Assembly (NCBI RefSeq): GCF_002741945.1
Contig: NZ_MDVN01000001.1
Location: forward strand, 211,200-275,199
Direction of reading: 5' to 3'
Source of the DNA: Gaetbulibacter sp. 4G1
GTDB taxonomy: Bacteria; Bacteroidota; Bacteroidia; Flavobacteriales; Flavobacteriaceae
Length of the DNA: 64,000 bases
The notes below the pieces were generated by a model. It did not search any database. It was given only the letters and a program-made list of their open reading frames with translations, and was not told the DNA's origin. The position numbers were made by a program, and so were the translations under genes. Position 1 is the first letter of the stretch; each line of letters starts with the position of its first letter. Below, piece after piece: positions 54,878-64,000 of the stretch.

Positions 54878-55846
54878 TTAAAAGAATCTAGGAGTTATTA
54901 ATCGCCTTGTTCGTTTACCTAATTTAAAGCGCAAGAATATTTCATGCGATCCAGAATTATAATTTGTTAGCTCTTGAATACTGTAATCGTATGCGTATCC
55001 TATCATCATTCCTTCTGATAATTGGAAACCGACCAAAGCACTTACCGCAGCATCCAACCTATATGCAGCACCTAAAGTAAATTTCTCGTTGAACAAGAAG
55101 TTTGCAGAAAAATCTAATGCAACTGGTGCTCCAGATACATACTTACCTAAAACGGTTGGCTTAAATTTTGTGTTCTTACCTAGCTGAAAAACATAACCAG
55201 CTATAGCATATATATTTGCTCTTTCTGATGCGTTAGAAACTGTAGTATCATCATAATGTGATGTTTCTAGTATATTTGGAACAGAAAGCCCTACATACCA
55301 GTTTCTATCATTGTGCAAGTACAATCCAAGTCCAAAAAGAGGTTTTAATCTGTTTTCAATATTAAACTGTTGTAAAGCATCACTTGGGTCAAAAATATTG
55401 AGCAGAGAGTAATCTACATTTAACAAATTAATTCCTGCTTTAATTCCGAAAGCTAATTTTACATCATTATCAAAATTTAAAGTATACGAGAAGTCTGCAG
55501 AAATTGAACTTTCATCAGCTGGTCCAGCTTTATCTTTATAAAAGTTTAACCCTAAGCCAACACGTTCAGTAAGACCAACAGGCGTATTTAAACTTAGGTT
55601 AAGTGTTTCTGGAGCTCCATCCAACCCTACCCATTGATTACGATAAAGGCTCGTAATCCCGAATGTACCTCTAGATCCGGCGTAGGCAGGGTTTACGGTT
55701 TGTGTATTGTACATGTATTGTGTATACTGAGAGTCTTGCTGAGCTTGTATTTTTGTAGAAAAAAGCCCAAGAAGTATAACACATGACACCAACCAGTTTA
55801 TGGAGCAAATATTCCTTTTATTATATTGTTTTTTTGTCTGTTTCAT
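54878..55846 (-). CDS. PorP/SprF family type IX secretion membrane protein
   Basis: A 322-residue outer-membrane barrel-type protein with a signal peptide (ends STKIQAQQ). The family opening QDSQYTQYMYNTQTVNPAYAG-type segment (QYTQYMYNTQTVNPAYAGSR) is clear, followed by RNQWVGLDGAPETLNLSLNT and the SEGMMIGYAYDYSIQEL motif near the C-terminus. SprF-like proteins are needed for secretion or surface attachment of partner proteins that carry a type B C-terminal domain, and such a protein is encoded directly upstream with one base between the genes. Confidence 0.93.
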   Translation of the reverse strand: MKQTKKQYNKRNICSINWLVSCVILLGLFSTKIQAQQDSQYTQYMYNTQTVNPAYAGSRGTFGITSLYRNQWVGLDGAPETLNLSLNTPVGLTERVGLGLNFYKDKAGPADESSISADFSYTLNFDNDVKLAFGIKAGINLLNVDYSLLNIFDPSDALQQFNIENRLKPLFGLGLYLHNDRNWYVGLSVPNILETSHYDDTTVSNASERANIYAIAGYVFQLGKNTKFKPTVLGKYVSGAPVALDFSANFLFNEKFTLGAAYRLDAAVSALVGFQLSEGMMIGYAYDYSIQELTNYNSGSHEIFLRFKLGKRTRRLITPRFF

Positions 55847-55847
55847 T

Positions 55848-57125
55848 TTATTCTGTAGTTAAATACAGGTAACCTGCTTTTTTTATGCGTTCAGAGTCTC
55901 CATTAGCATTTGAATAGGAATAGGTAAATATGTAATAATAGGTTCCAGTAGGGAGTTGATTTTCTCTATTAATAGTCATACGACCATCAGAAAAACCTTT
56001 AAATACATTCCCATAAGTATCATAATCATTAGTTTCAAATACTTTTACACCCCAGCGATTAAATATTTTTACATTAGTATTCTCAACATTTTCAATACCA
56101 TCAATAATGAAGTAATCGTTTTTTCCATCATCATTAGGAGTCACACCGTTATAAATAACAATATCTCCTCCCGGTAGAACTAACTCGCTATCTATTCGAG
56201 CTAGTGTAAAAATGCCATAATTTCCTAATTGTAATGGTGTGGTTACTGTTCTATTTGCAGTATCAACAATTCCTCCTTCATTTACCCAAATTTGCTGTGC
56301 ATCATCCCAACGAACAATCCGAATTTCTTCTTGAGGATTAGATACTATCGGTGTGGGTGTTGTACTATTTTCGTCCCAAGTAAGGGTTAAAAGCACATCT
56401 GAATTACCAGCATCTCTAGTAATTGTCCAAAATTCTGCATTATCTAATAACGTAATAACACCAGCCGCATTTGCTGTTGGAGTTTCTCCGTTAATGGTTT
56501 GGCCAATTGGGTTTTCAAAAAAGTATTTTGCTGTAAAAGTATCAGTTATGTTGACCGGAGCACTTATAGCTGCATATCGAAAAAATTGTTGATCACCGAT
56601 AGGGTAAGTAAAACTATCGTTTCCATTTTTTTGAACTAATCCATCTACATGACTCCCGTCGTAAGTTCCAACATGTGTGGCCCCATCTTCAAATATAAAT
56701 AGACCTCCATGGGTGTCATCTTGTACAATACCTTCATCAAAATTTGCTTCATTGTCAACACTTATTTCGCTACTTAATTCAAAAGAAGCTGTATTACTTG
56801 ACGCATTATTAAACAAAACGTCATAGAAGTAACTAATGTTTCCGCCACTTAATTGTTGTACGGCCGTACCCTCGAAGCGGGTAAGCCCTTCTTCTCCATT
56901 GGTAAAATCTACAACACCATCATTATTAAAGTGTGCATAGATAAAGGCTTCGCCGTCATTGATAATACTGGCACCGTTCTTATTATCTAAATCACTCACC
57001 GTAGAAAACTGTGTGTTTGGGCTAATGCTAAGCTCTCCTGTATTTACAGTTTGTGCTAGGAGTATGCTCGGAACTAAAAGTGTTCCGAGCATAACTATCT
57101 GTGTGTATATATTTATTGTTTTCAT
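55848..57125 (-). CDS. Secreted protein with type B (gliding-motility-associated) sorting domain
   Basis: A 425-residue exported protein (signal ending SILLAQTV). The body (about 25-310) is beta-rich with no enzyme motif ([39 protein letters not shown]). The C-terminal 95 residues are a typical type B sorting domain: [34 protein letters not shown] and [13 protein letters not shown]. Secretion by the type IX system with help from the adjacent PorP/SprF protein is expected. Probably a surface structural or anchoring protein for the repeat adhesins upstream. Confidence 0.88.
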   Translation of the reverse strand: MKTINIYTQIVMLGTLLVPSILLAQTVNTGELSISPNTQFSTVSDLDNKNGASIINDGEAFIYAHFNNDGVVDFTNGEEGLTRFEGTAVQQLSGGNISYFYDVLFNNASSNTASFELSSEISVDNEANFDEGIVQDDTHGGLFIFEDGATHVGTYDGSHVDGLVQKNGNDSFTYPIGDQQFFRYAAISAPVNITDTFTAKYFFENPIGQTINGETPTANAAGVITLLDNAEFWTITRDAGNSDVLLTLTWDENSTTPTPIVSNPQEEIRIVRWDDAQQIWVNEGGIVDTANRTVTTPLQLGNYGIFTLARIDSELVLPGGDIVIYNGVTPNDDGKNDYFIIDGIENVENTNVKIFNRWGVKVFETNDYDTYGNVFKGFSDGRMTINRENQLPTGTYYYIFTYSYSNANGDSERIKKAGYLYLTTE

Positions 57126-57155
57126 TTCTTATCTACTCTTTACTGAGCTTTTTAG

Positions 57156-60100
57156 TTAAATTCCTCGACGATCGAGTAAATAAGCAATCATGTTATGTAA
57201 CCATCGTTCTTCTGGGGTATCAATAGCACCAGATACATAAGGCGCTCCATCCGAAAAGTAATTCCCAGGGCCAAAAAGGAGGGCTCTACCGCCAGCTCCC
57301 ATGGTCCAAATTCCTGGACCATTGGTTCCCGCTGCTGTTGAAATATCTCGATTGCCTAATACAATGGCTCCTGATGGTAATGTTCCCGTGAAAACTTTGT
57401 AAGTGTTAGAGCCTGGTGAGTTATCTGCCAGCGTAAAATTTGATCCTGTACCAAAAACACCATTGTTTAGGGCGTTACCATTGGTGACAATATCTACTTT
57501 GTCCCCACTTTGATCTGTAAAACCACCAGTTCCTCCAAAGGCACTAATGAGATTGTCAGGAGTAATACTTGGTAGAGTATAAGCCAGTACTACACCACCC
57601 AAGTCTACATAATCTTTAAGTATTTGGGATTCTGCTGAAGTAGGTGTAAAAATTCCTGTTGATATTACATCATAATTTGCCAATAAACTTGCTGCGGTTT
57701 CTGCAGAAAGGTTCGCTATCTGAGTAAACGTAATATCTTCTGTAAGTGTTTGGTATGTTCCAGACGGTCCATAGTTTGAAGCGTCATTCATTTGAGCTAC
57801 AAAATTACTGTAGTTAGGTCCTTCTCCGAAGGATGTTCCACCAAACCATCCCCATCGAATGGTGCTTGCGTTCACTTGTAAAGTGAACGAACAGCTTTGT
57901 CCGCCAAAATTAAACGCGAAATTCGCTATCCCTGGGTTTGATGCTGTTCCCGTAATGTTAAGAACAACATTTCCTGCCCCAGTATTCAGAGTACCTGCCT
58001 GTAAAGTAGCAGTAAAACCAGTAACTCCTGTTGAGTTAATTGCTGTGCCAGTTCCATAAGACGAGCCATTGCCTCCTGTGTAAGGTACTGTTACTGTACC
58101 CGTATAGCTAAAGCCTTGTGTAGCGGCTCCAGAGGAAACTGCAGTTCCACAATTTAATGCTGCTACAATAGGGTTTGACGCATCTACCGTTAGTGAGTAG
58201 GTACAGGTCTGTCCTCCAAAGTTAATAGCAAAGTTTGCTGTTCCCGATGAAGTTGGTGTTCCTGTAACATTAAGCGTTAAGTTTCCAGCACCATTAGCAA
58301 GAGTACCTGCCTGCAAGGTAGCGGTTAGTCCCGATACCCCAGTTGAGTTGATTGATGATCCTGCACCGTAGGCTGCTCCGTTACCCCCTGTGTAAGGAAT
58401 GCTTGCTGTTCCAGTGTAGGCCGTGTTTTCTGTAACTGTTGCTGGGGAAGCTGTTCCCGCTGCACAGTTCAAGTTTGCTACTGTGGCATTTAATACATCA
58501 ACAGTAAGTGAGAAGGTACAGGTCTGTCCTCCAAAGTTAATAGCAAAGTTTGCCGTTCCCGATGAAGTTGGAGTTCCTGTAACATTAAGTGTTAAGTTTC
58601 CAGCACCATTAGCAAGAGTACCTGCCTGCAAGGTAGCAGTTAATCCCGACACCCCTGTTGAGTTGATCGATGATCCTGCACCATAAGTTGCTCCGTTACC
58701 CCCTGTGTACGGTATGGTTGCTGTTCCAGTATAGGCCGTGTTTTCTGTAACTGTTGCCGGGGAAGCGGTTCCTGCTGCACAGTCTAAGTTTAATACGGTA
58801 GCGCTCAATACATCAACTGTAAGTGAGAAGGTACAGGTCTGCCCTCCAAAACTAATGGCAAAGTTTGCTGTTCCTGATGTTGTTGGCGTTCCTGTGATGT
58901 TTAGGCTCAAGTTCCCAGCACCGTTAGCAAGCGTTCCTGCTTGGATGGTTGCTGTTAGTCCAGTTACTCCCGTAGAAGCGGTTGGTGATCCTGTACCGTA
59001 TGCTGCACCGTTACCCCCTGTATAAGGGATGGTTGCTGTTCCAGTATACGCTGTATTTTCTGTAGCTGTTGCTTGTGATGCTGTACCTGCTGCACAGTCT
59101 AAGTTTGCTACTGTTGGAGTTAATGGATCAACCGTTAGTGAGTAGGTACAGGTTTGTCCACCAAAGCTAATAGCGAAGTTTGCTGTTCCTGCTGAGGTTG
59201 GAGTTCCATCAACGAAAAACGTAATAAATCCATTACCATTTGCAAGCGTTCCTGCACCAATAACACCTGTCAATCCTGTTACTCCTGTAGAGCTAATAGG
59301 AGTTCCATTTCCATAACTACTTCCGTTACCACCTGTGTAAGGTATACTTGCCGATCCTCCATAGGCAACATTCTCTGTGGCTGTTGGTGGTGATGCAAGT
59401 GCGCTCGCACAGTCTAAGTTTAATACGGTAGCGCTCAATACATCTACAGTAAGTGAGAAGGTACACGTTTGCCCTCCAAAACTAATGGCGAAGTTTGCTG
59501 TTCCTGATGCTGTTGGCGTTCCTGTGATGTCTAGGCTTAGGTTCCCAGCACCGTTAGCAAGTGTTCCTGCTTGGATGATTGCTGTTAGTCCCGATACTCC
59601 TGTTGAGTTAATCGGTGATCCTGCACCGTATGCTGCGCCGTTACCCCCTGTATAAGGGATGGTTGCTGTTCCAGTATAAGAAGTACTTTCTGTGGCTGTT
59701 GCTGGTGATGCTGTACCTGCTGCACAGTCTAAGTTTGCTATGGTTGGAGTTAATGGATCAACCGTTAGCGAGTAGGTACAGGTTTGTCCACCAAAGCTAA
59801 TGGCGAAGTTTGCTGTTCCTGCTGAGGTTGGAGTTCCATCAACGAAAAACGTAATAAATCCATTACCATTTGCAAGCGTTCCTGCACCAATAACACCTGT
59901 CAATCCTGTTACTCCTGTAGAGCTAATAGGAGTTCCATTTCCATAACTACTTCCGTTACCACCTGTGTAAGGTATACTTGCCGATCCTCCATAGGCAACA
60001 TTCTCTGTGGCTGTTGGTGGTGATGCAAGTGCGCTCGCACAGTCTAAGTTTAATACGGTAGCGCTCAATACATCTACAGTAAGCGAGTAGGTACACGTTT

Positions 60101-61610
60101 GTCCTCCAAAGCTAATGGCGAAGTTTGCTGTTCCTGATGTTGTTGGCGTTCCTGTAATGTCTAGGCTCAAGTTCCCAGCACCGTTAGTAAGTGTTCCTGC
60201 TTGGATGGTTGCTGTTAGTCCCGATACTCCTGTTGAGTTGATCGGTGATCCTGCACCGTATGCTGCTCCGTTACCTCCTGTATAAGGTATGGTTGCTGTT
60301 CCAGTGTATGCTGTGTTTTCTGTGGCTGTTGCTGGTGATGCTGTACCTGCTGCACAGTCTAAGTTTGCTATGGTTGGAGTTAATGGATCAACCGTTAGTG
60401 AGTAGGTACAGGTTTGTCCACCAAAACTAATAGCGAAGTTTGCTGTTCCTGATGTTGTTGGCGTTCCTGTAATGTCTAGGCTCAAGTTCCCAGCTCCGTT
60501 GGCAAGCGTTCCTGCTTGGATGGTTGCTGTTAGTCCAGTTACTCCCGTAGAAGCGGTTGGTGATCCTGTACCGTATGCTGCTCCATTACCTCCTGTATAA
60601 GGAATGGTTGCTGTTCCAGTGTATGCTGTGTTTTCTGTAGCTGTAGCTGGTGAGGCAGTTCCTGCTGCGCAGTCTAAGTTTGCTACTGTAGCATTTAATA
60701 CATCTACAGTAAGTGAGTACGTACAGGTCTGCCCTCCAAAGCTAATGGCAAAGTTTGCTGTTCCCGATGTTGTTGGCGTTCCTGTAACATTAAGTGTTAA
60801 GTTTCCAGCACCATTTGCAAGCGTTCCTGCTTGGATGGTTGCTGCTAATCCCGTTACTCCCGTAGAAGTTGTTGGTGATCCTGAGCCGTATGCTGCTCCA
60901 TTACCTCCTGTATAAGGAATGGTTGCTGTTCCAGTGTATGCTGTATTTTCTGTAGCTGTAGCTGGTGAGGCAGTTCCTGCTGCGCAGTCTAAGTTTGCAA
61001 CTGTAGCATTTAATACATCAACTGTAAGTGAGAAGGTACACGTTTGTCCTCCAAAGCTAATGGCAAAGTTTGCTGTTCCTGATGTTGTTGGCGTTCCTGT
61101 AACATTAAGTGTTAAGTTTCCAGCACCATTTGCAAGCGTTCCTGCTTGAATGGTAGCTGTTAGTCCCGATACCCCTGTTGAGTTGATCGGTGATCCTGCA
61201 CCGTATGCTGCTCCGTTACCTCCTGTATAAGGAATTGTTGCTGTTCCAGTGTATGCTGTATTTTCTGTGGCTGTTGCTGGTGATGCTGTACCTGCTGCAC
61301 AGTCTAGTGTGGCAACTAATACAGAAGGGACTGTACAATTATTAAACCAATTTGTACCATTGTACCACTCTAGACAATGCACGTCTAAATTGTAAATAAT
61401 GAGTCCTTCTGCTGGAGACTGGATAGCATCTCTCTGAGCTGTAGTCATTCTAGGGGCTAATAACCCCTTATCGGTACTTGTAATATCTAATGCAGAGGAA
61501 GGATCTGGATTATTGGTACCAATAGCTTCTTGCGCATTGGAAACTGCCACCACTGCAAAAAGTGCGGTGCTTAGCAAGATGTTTTTTATATTGAATTTAT
61601 ATTTTTTCAT
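57156..61610 (-). CDS. Repeat protein with eleven ~105-residue beta-domains
   Basis: About 1484 residues from the ATG at 61610, which gives a good signal peptide (ends AVSNAQE); the open frame to 61658 adds 16 residues that do not fit a signal. An N-terminal 65-residue segment (GTNNPDPSSALDITSTDKG, then PRMTTAQRDAI) precedes eleven tandem units of about 105 residues. Each has a Cys near its start (LDCAAGTASP) and one near its end (GGQTCTFSLTVD). A non-repeated C-terminal domain of about 220 residues has a class I amidotransferase/ThuA-like look (YVDLGGVVLAYTLPS, GRALLFGPGNYFSDG). There is no obvious type A or B sorting domain. Probably a long surface adhesin or stalk. Confidence 0.82.
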   Translation of the reverse strand: MKKYKFNIKNILLSTALFAVVAVSNAQEAIGTNNPDPSSALDITSTDKGLLAPRMTTAQRDAIQSPAEGLIIYNLDVHCLEWYNGTNWFNNCTVPSVLVATLDCAAGTASPATATENTAYTGTATIPYTGGNGAAYGAGSPINSTGVSGLTATIQAGTLANGAGNLTLNVTGTPTTSGTANFAISFGGQTCTFSLTVDVLNATVANLDCAAGTASPATATENTAYTGTATIPYTGGNGAAYGSGSPTTSTGVTGLAATIQAGTLANGAGNLTLNVTGTPTTSGTANFAISFGGQTCTYSLTVDVLNATVANLDCAAGTASPATATENTAYTGTATIPYTGGNGAAYGTGSPTASTGVTGLTATIQAGTLANGAGNLSLDITGTPTTSGTANFAISFGGQTCTYSLTVDPLTPTIANLDCAAGTASPATATENTAYTGTATIPYTGGNGAAYGAGSPINSTGVSGLTATIQAGTLTNGAGNLSLDITGTPTTSGTANFAISFGGQTCTYSLTVDVLSATVLNLDCASALASPPTATENVAYGGSASIPYTGGNGSSYGNGTPISSTGVTGLTGVIGAGTLANGNGFITFFVDGTPTSAGTANFAISFGGQTCTYSLTVDPLTPTIANLDCAAGTASPATATESTSYTGTATIPYTGGNGAAYGAGSPINSTGVSGLTAIIQAGTLANGAGNLSLDITGTPTASGTANFAISFGGQTCTFSLTVDVLSATVLNLDCASALASPPTATENVAYGGSASIPYTGGNGSSYGNGTPISSTGVTGLTGVIGAGTLANGNGFITFFVDGTPTSAGTANFAISFGGQTCTYSLTVDPLTPTVANLDCAAGTASQATATENTAYTGTATIPYTGGNGAAYGTGSPTASTGVTGLTATIQAGTLANGAGNLSLNITGTPTTSGTANFAISFGGQTCTFSLTVDVLSATVLNLDCAAGTASPATVTENTAYTGTATIPYTGGNGATYGAGSSINSTGVSGLTATLQAGTLANGAGNLTLNVTGTPTSSGTANFAINFGGQTCTFSLTVDVLNATVANLNCAAGTASPATVTENTAYTGTASIPYTGGNGAAYGAGSSINSTGVSGLTATLQAGTLANGAGNLTLNVTGTPTSSGTANFAINFGGQTCTYSLTVDASNPIVAALNCGTAVSSGAATQGFSYTGTVTVPYTGGNGSSYGTGTAINSTGVTGFTATLQAGTLNTGAGNVVLNITGTASNPGIANFAFNFGGQSCSFTLQVNASTIRWGWFGGTSFGEGPNYSNFVAQMNDASNYGPSGTYQTLTEDITFTQIANLSAETAASLLANYDVISTGIFTPTSAESQILKDYVDLGGVVLAYTLPSITPDNLISAFGGTGGFTDQSGDKVDIVTNGNALNNGVFGTGSNFTLADNSPGSNTYKVFTGTLPSGAIVLGNRDISTAAGTNGPGIWTMGAGGRALLFGPGNYFSDGAPYVSGAIDTPEERWLHNMIAYLLDRRGI
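57870..61310 (-). repeat. Tandem 315-base coding repeats (11 copies)
   Basis: Eleven copies of a 315-base unit within the adhesin gene. Units 5 and 7 (ASALASPPTATENVAYGG type) are nearly identical and differ from the rest. About 280 bases (59173-59453) recur without a visible difference 630 bases later, showing a recent two-unit duplication. Confidence 0.85.
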
Positions 61611-61664
61611 TGTATGTTTTTTTAAATAGTTATAGCTAAATAAAAACGGAATGTTCATTTCCGC

Positions 61665-61674
61665 TTTCGCGAAA
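61665..61674. repeat. TTTCGCGAAA palindrome between the two repeat genes
   Basis: A perfect 10-base palindrome in the 68-base gap, next to CGGAA...TTCCG arms (7-base spacer, 61648-61664) that precede a T-rich stretch on the minus strand. It could be a weak attenuating hairpin between the giant gene and the 1484-residue protein. Confidence 0.35.
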
Positions 61675-61678
61675 ATTT

Positions 61679-64000
61679 TTAATTAATGATGAACCAATTT
61701 GCGCCATCGTTTTGTAAAACAAATGTTTGGTAAGGGACAGTTGTAGTGCGTGTTGCCGCACCATCTATAGTTGCGCCAGCACCATTTAGCACCATACTAT
61801 TTACGGTGGCATCAATCTTTTTTACTACATATTTTTTGCCTATTACTGGTGTTGGTAAGGTTACTGTAACACTTCCAGCTGTAGCATCAATCAAAATAGT
61901 AGCATCATCTGCAAGGATTGCGTAATTTGCTGTTTCGGTACGAATAGCAGCTGTAGTAGCTATTGTGCTACTTAATGTGCTTTTAAGTTCCCCGGTTGCG
62001 GTATCTGCTGTCACAACAACATCTGTAGGAAGGTCTGCTCCTGTAAGGTCACTTACACGTACTTTACCGTTTACTTCAAGTTTTTCATTAGGTGTATCAG
62101 TTCCAATACCAACATTGCCAGCTGCTTCAGCAGTAATAATAAGGTTATTTGTATCAACATCTACAATACCCATAGCATCACGCGAAGGCGTGTATGCTAT
62201 TTTCATTTTACTCACTGATTGCTCTCTAAAGAAAATTTGAGATTCAAAGCCAGTTTCAGAGTCTATAGCAATATTAGCGTTACCACCCTCTTGAATATGC
62301 ATTGAAAATGGTGTTGGAGTACTAATTCCAATACCAACATGCCCCATAGTGTAAATATCTTCGGTATTCTCTGTAGCTCCCATGTTATCATCTGTACCAA
62401 ACCAAGGTTCGTTTACAGCAGCTAAACTTGCAGCTGAAACTGCTTTTAGTTCACCTGTAACATCGTCTGCTGTTACTATAAAGTCAGGATTAACCAATGG
62501 GTCTGAATCAACTCCTCTAAGATCGCTTATACGTACTTTACCATTTACTTCAAGTTTTTCATTTGGTGTCATTGTACCTATACCTACATTTCCAAGCTCA
62601 TTAATCCTAATTCTCTCGTTTCCATCAGTTACAAACCTTAAGTTATCTGGGGCATTATTAATATTTGACATACCAGTATTTGTATCATTTAAAAAAGAAT
62701 AGTTTGGGATTCTCTGTTGATTAGCATCAGCTATTCTCAAAGCCATATGAGTTTGATTACCTATACCAGCTAGCTCCATAAATGTTCCTTTAGGGAGATA
62801 TGTAAATCTTAATTTTGAAGTCGTTGTAGTAATATCATAAGTATTAGAAGGCAATATATTATTAGCCAAAGTTATTCTTAGTCCACCAGCTACATGCAAG
62901 TCATTTCCTGGTGAGGCTGTACCAATACCTACATTCCCTAGAGAATAAATATCTTCGGTATTTTCTGTAGCTCCCATATTATCGTCTGTACCGAACCAAG
63001 GCTCGTTGATTATTGGGTTTTGATTTATCCACAGAGTTCCATTAAAAGTCCAAACATCACCTGTAGATTCATCTATGTAAACACTTCCAGCTGCTCCAGT
63101 AGTTCCGTTTCCGTTTGGATCTCCTGTTCCTGTTTGGGTAATATCAAAGCTTATAACTGTATTATCGGCAGCGGTGTGTGTAAAAGTGCCATCTCCGTTG
63201 TCTTGTAATACATCAGAATTGGTATTTATTACGTTGATAATCTCATTATAAATATCGCCTTGATTCTGAATATTTGTGACTACATCGCCAATTACATCTA
63301 CTGTAATGGTATCTCCGTTAGCATTGGTAAACGTATACGTACCATCTCCGTTGTTGGTCATGGTAGTTGTATTGGCATCAAAAGTCACTATCGTGCCATC
63401 TGCTGCAGTGTGCGTGAAGGTACCATCGCCGTTGTCTTGTAATATATCAGAATTGGCATTAATTACGTTGATGAGCTCATTATAGATATCACCTTGATTC
63501 TGAATGTTGGTCACAACGTCTCCAATTACATCTACTGTAATGGTATCTCCGTTAGCATTAGTAAACGTATACGTGCCATCTCCGTTATTGGTCATGGTAG
63601 TTGTATTGGCATCGAAAGTTACTATCGTGCCATCGGCTGCGGTATGCGTGAAAGTACCGTCGCCGTTGTCTTGTAATACATCAGAATTGGCATTAATCAC
63701 GTTAATGAGCTCATTATAGATATCACCTTGGTTCTGAATATTGGTGACTACATCGCCAATTACATCTACTGTAATGGTATCACCATTAGCATTAGTAAAC
63801 GTATACGTACCATCTCCGTTATTGGTCATGGTAGTTGTATTGGCATCAAAAGTTACTATCGTTCCATCGGCTGAGGTATGCGTAAAAGTGCCGTCGCCGT
63901 TGTCTTGTAATACATCAGAATTGGCATTAATTACGTTGATGAGCTCATTATAAATATCACCTTGATTCTGAATATTGGTGACTACATCGCCAATTACATC
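61679..64000 (-). CDS. Giant repeat protein, C-terminal part (runs off right edge)
   Basis: At least 773 residues are visible. The frame is open to base 64000 without a stop, so the N-terminus is outside the window. From the edge come 78-residue repeats (NGDGTYTFTNANGDTITVDV, then IQNQGDIYNELINVINANSD and NGDGTFTHTAADGTIVTFDA), with four QGDIYNE units seen. Then follow two copies of a segment starting NEPWFGTDDNMGATENTEDI with NVGIGT motifs, as in tail-fibre-like surface proteins, and a final beta domain ending QNDGANWFIIN. It is the most upstream visible gene of the type IX operon and is probably the main secreted adhesin. The sorting signal, if any, is not recognised. Confidence 0.82.
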   Translation of the reverse strand, partial: DVIGDVVTNIQNQGDIYNELINVINANSDVLQDNGDGTFTHTSADGTIVTFDANTTTMTNNGDGTYTFTNANGDTITVDVIGDVVTNIQNQGDIYNELINVINANSDVLQDNGDGTFTHTAADGTIVTFDANTTTMTNNGDGTYTFTNANGDTITVDVIGDVVTNIQNQGDIYNELINVINANSDILQDNGDGTFTHTAADGTIVTFDANTTTMTNNGDGTYTFTNANGDTITVDVIGDVVTNIQNQGDIYNEIINVINTNSDVLQDNGDGTFTHTAADNTVISFDITQTGTGDPNGNGTTGAAGSVYIDESTGDVWTFNGTLWINQNPIINEPWFGTDDNMGATENTEDIYSLGNVGIGTASPGNDLHVAGGLRITLANNILPSNTYDITTTTSKLRFTYLPKGTFMELAGIGNQTHMALRIADANQQRIPNYSFLNDTNTGMSNINNAPDNLRFVTDGNERIRINELGNVGIGTMTPNEKLEVNGKVRISDLRGVDSDPLVNPDFIVTADDVTGELKAVSAASLAAVNEPWFGTDDNMGATENTEDIYTMGHVGIGISTPTPFSMHIQEGGNANIAIDSETGFESQIFFREQSVSKMKIAYTPSRDAMGIVDVDTNNLIITAEAAGNVGIGTDTPNEKLEVNGKVRVSDLTGADLPTDVVVTADTATGELKSTLSSTIATTAAIRTETANYAILADDATILIDATAGSVTVTLPTPVIGKKYVVKKIDATVNSMVLNGAGATIDGAATRTTTVPYQTFVLQNDGANWFIIN
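63180..64000 (-). repeat. Tandem 234-base coding repeats
   Basis: The coding repeat of the giant protein has a period of exactly 234 bases (78 codons): TGATTCTGAA occurs at 63261 and 63495, and the same period continues to the window edge. Copies differ mainly at third codon positions, so protein sequence is under selection while the DNA has partly diverged. Confidence 0.85.

Noticed and set aside
57859..61149. Several plus-strand open frames of 60-103 codons across the 315-base repeats
   Set aside because: They are antisense to the repeat protein, repeat with its period and vanish where the repeats end; the strong codon pattern of the minus-strand gene explains them.
63020..63953. Plus-strand open frames opposite the 234-base repeats
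   Set aside because: Same cause: antisense shadow of a repetitive coding sequence.
57870..64000. Tandem repeats as a possible CRISPR array
   Set aside because: The periods are 315 and 234 bases, in frame with coding, with no short repeat/spacer alternation and no cas genes.
61679..64000. NVGIGT and tail-fibre-like segments as a prophage remnant
   Set aside because: These motifs are common in secreted surface proteins of Flavobacteriaceae, and the neighbours are type IX secretion genes with no phage structural or lysis genes.

Overview
The window comes from a low-GC marine-type member of the Bacteroidota, most probably Flavobacteriaceae. The evidence is two TonB-dependent outer-membrane receptors (one a SusC/SusD pair), many short lipoprotein signals, type IX secretion proteins (PorP/SprF, a type B sorting domain), TAnnTTTG-type -7 promoter boxes, and a habit of genes without clear Shine-Dalgarno sites. 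No tRNA, rRNA, CRISPR array, transposase or phage gene was seen. No gene-free stretch exceeds about 240 bases.

Region 1 (1-20831) follows the end of trxB and holds two facing gene sets on either side of an AraC-family regulator. The minus-strand set (688-8356) has a TIM-barrel isomerase lipoprotein, an MFS transporter, a Gfo/Idh/MocA oxidoreductase, a second TIM-barrel enzyme, a GMC flavoprotein dehydrogenase, its gluconate-2-dehydrogenase-subunit-3-like partner, and a DUF1080 (3-keto-disaccharide hydrolase family) lipoprotein. The plus-strand set (9675-20831) repeats this with its own GMC enzyme, partner subunit, DUF1080 protein, two Gfo/Idh/MocA enzymes and a TIM-barrel enzyme, and adds a SUMF1-like protein, a TMEM220-like membrane protein and a TonB-dependent receptor. 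This content matches the recently recognised chemistry in which sugars are oxidised at C3 and the 3-keto-glycoside is then cleaved. Export signals suggest that the plus set works in the periplasm, whereas part of the minus set works in the cytoplasm behind a transporter.

Region 2 (20832-33864) has a LacI regulator, xylulokinase, xylose isomerase and a 1120-residue ThuA / sugar dehydrogenase / PKD / cytochrome c / carbohydrate-binding fusion. After an orphan 201-residue gene come a minus-strand pair (DUF1080-type protein and a propeller-cytochrome c) and an azurin-like copper lipoprotein. A palindromic site, TTCAGTATTATTCACTGAA, lies before both the azurin gene and the DUF1080/cytochrome pair. 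A related site lies between araC and the plus-strand GMC gene. In all three the site is 22 bases from a -7-like box. This links the electron carriers to the dehydrogenase cluster as one probable AraC regulon.

Region 3 (33937-52754, all minus) is a polysaccharide utilisation locus: SusC, SusD, a LamG surface lipoprotein, two GH144-type enzymes, a GH3 beta-glucosidase, an esterase, a sulfatase and a sugar symporter. It is headed by a membrane-tethered propeller/Y_Y_Y/LuxR regulator. GH144 plus GH3 points to beta-1,2-glucan. Helically phased TGACG repeats lie upstream of susC.

Region 4 (52862-64000, all minus) is a type IX secretion/adhesin operon: a giant repeat protein that runs off the right edge, a protein with eleven 105-residue repeats, a type B sorting-domain protein, a PorP/SprF protein and an OmpA-family protein, closed by a strong terminator.
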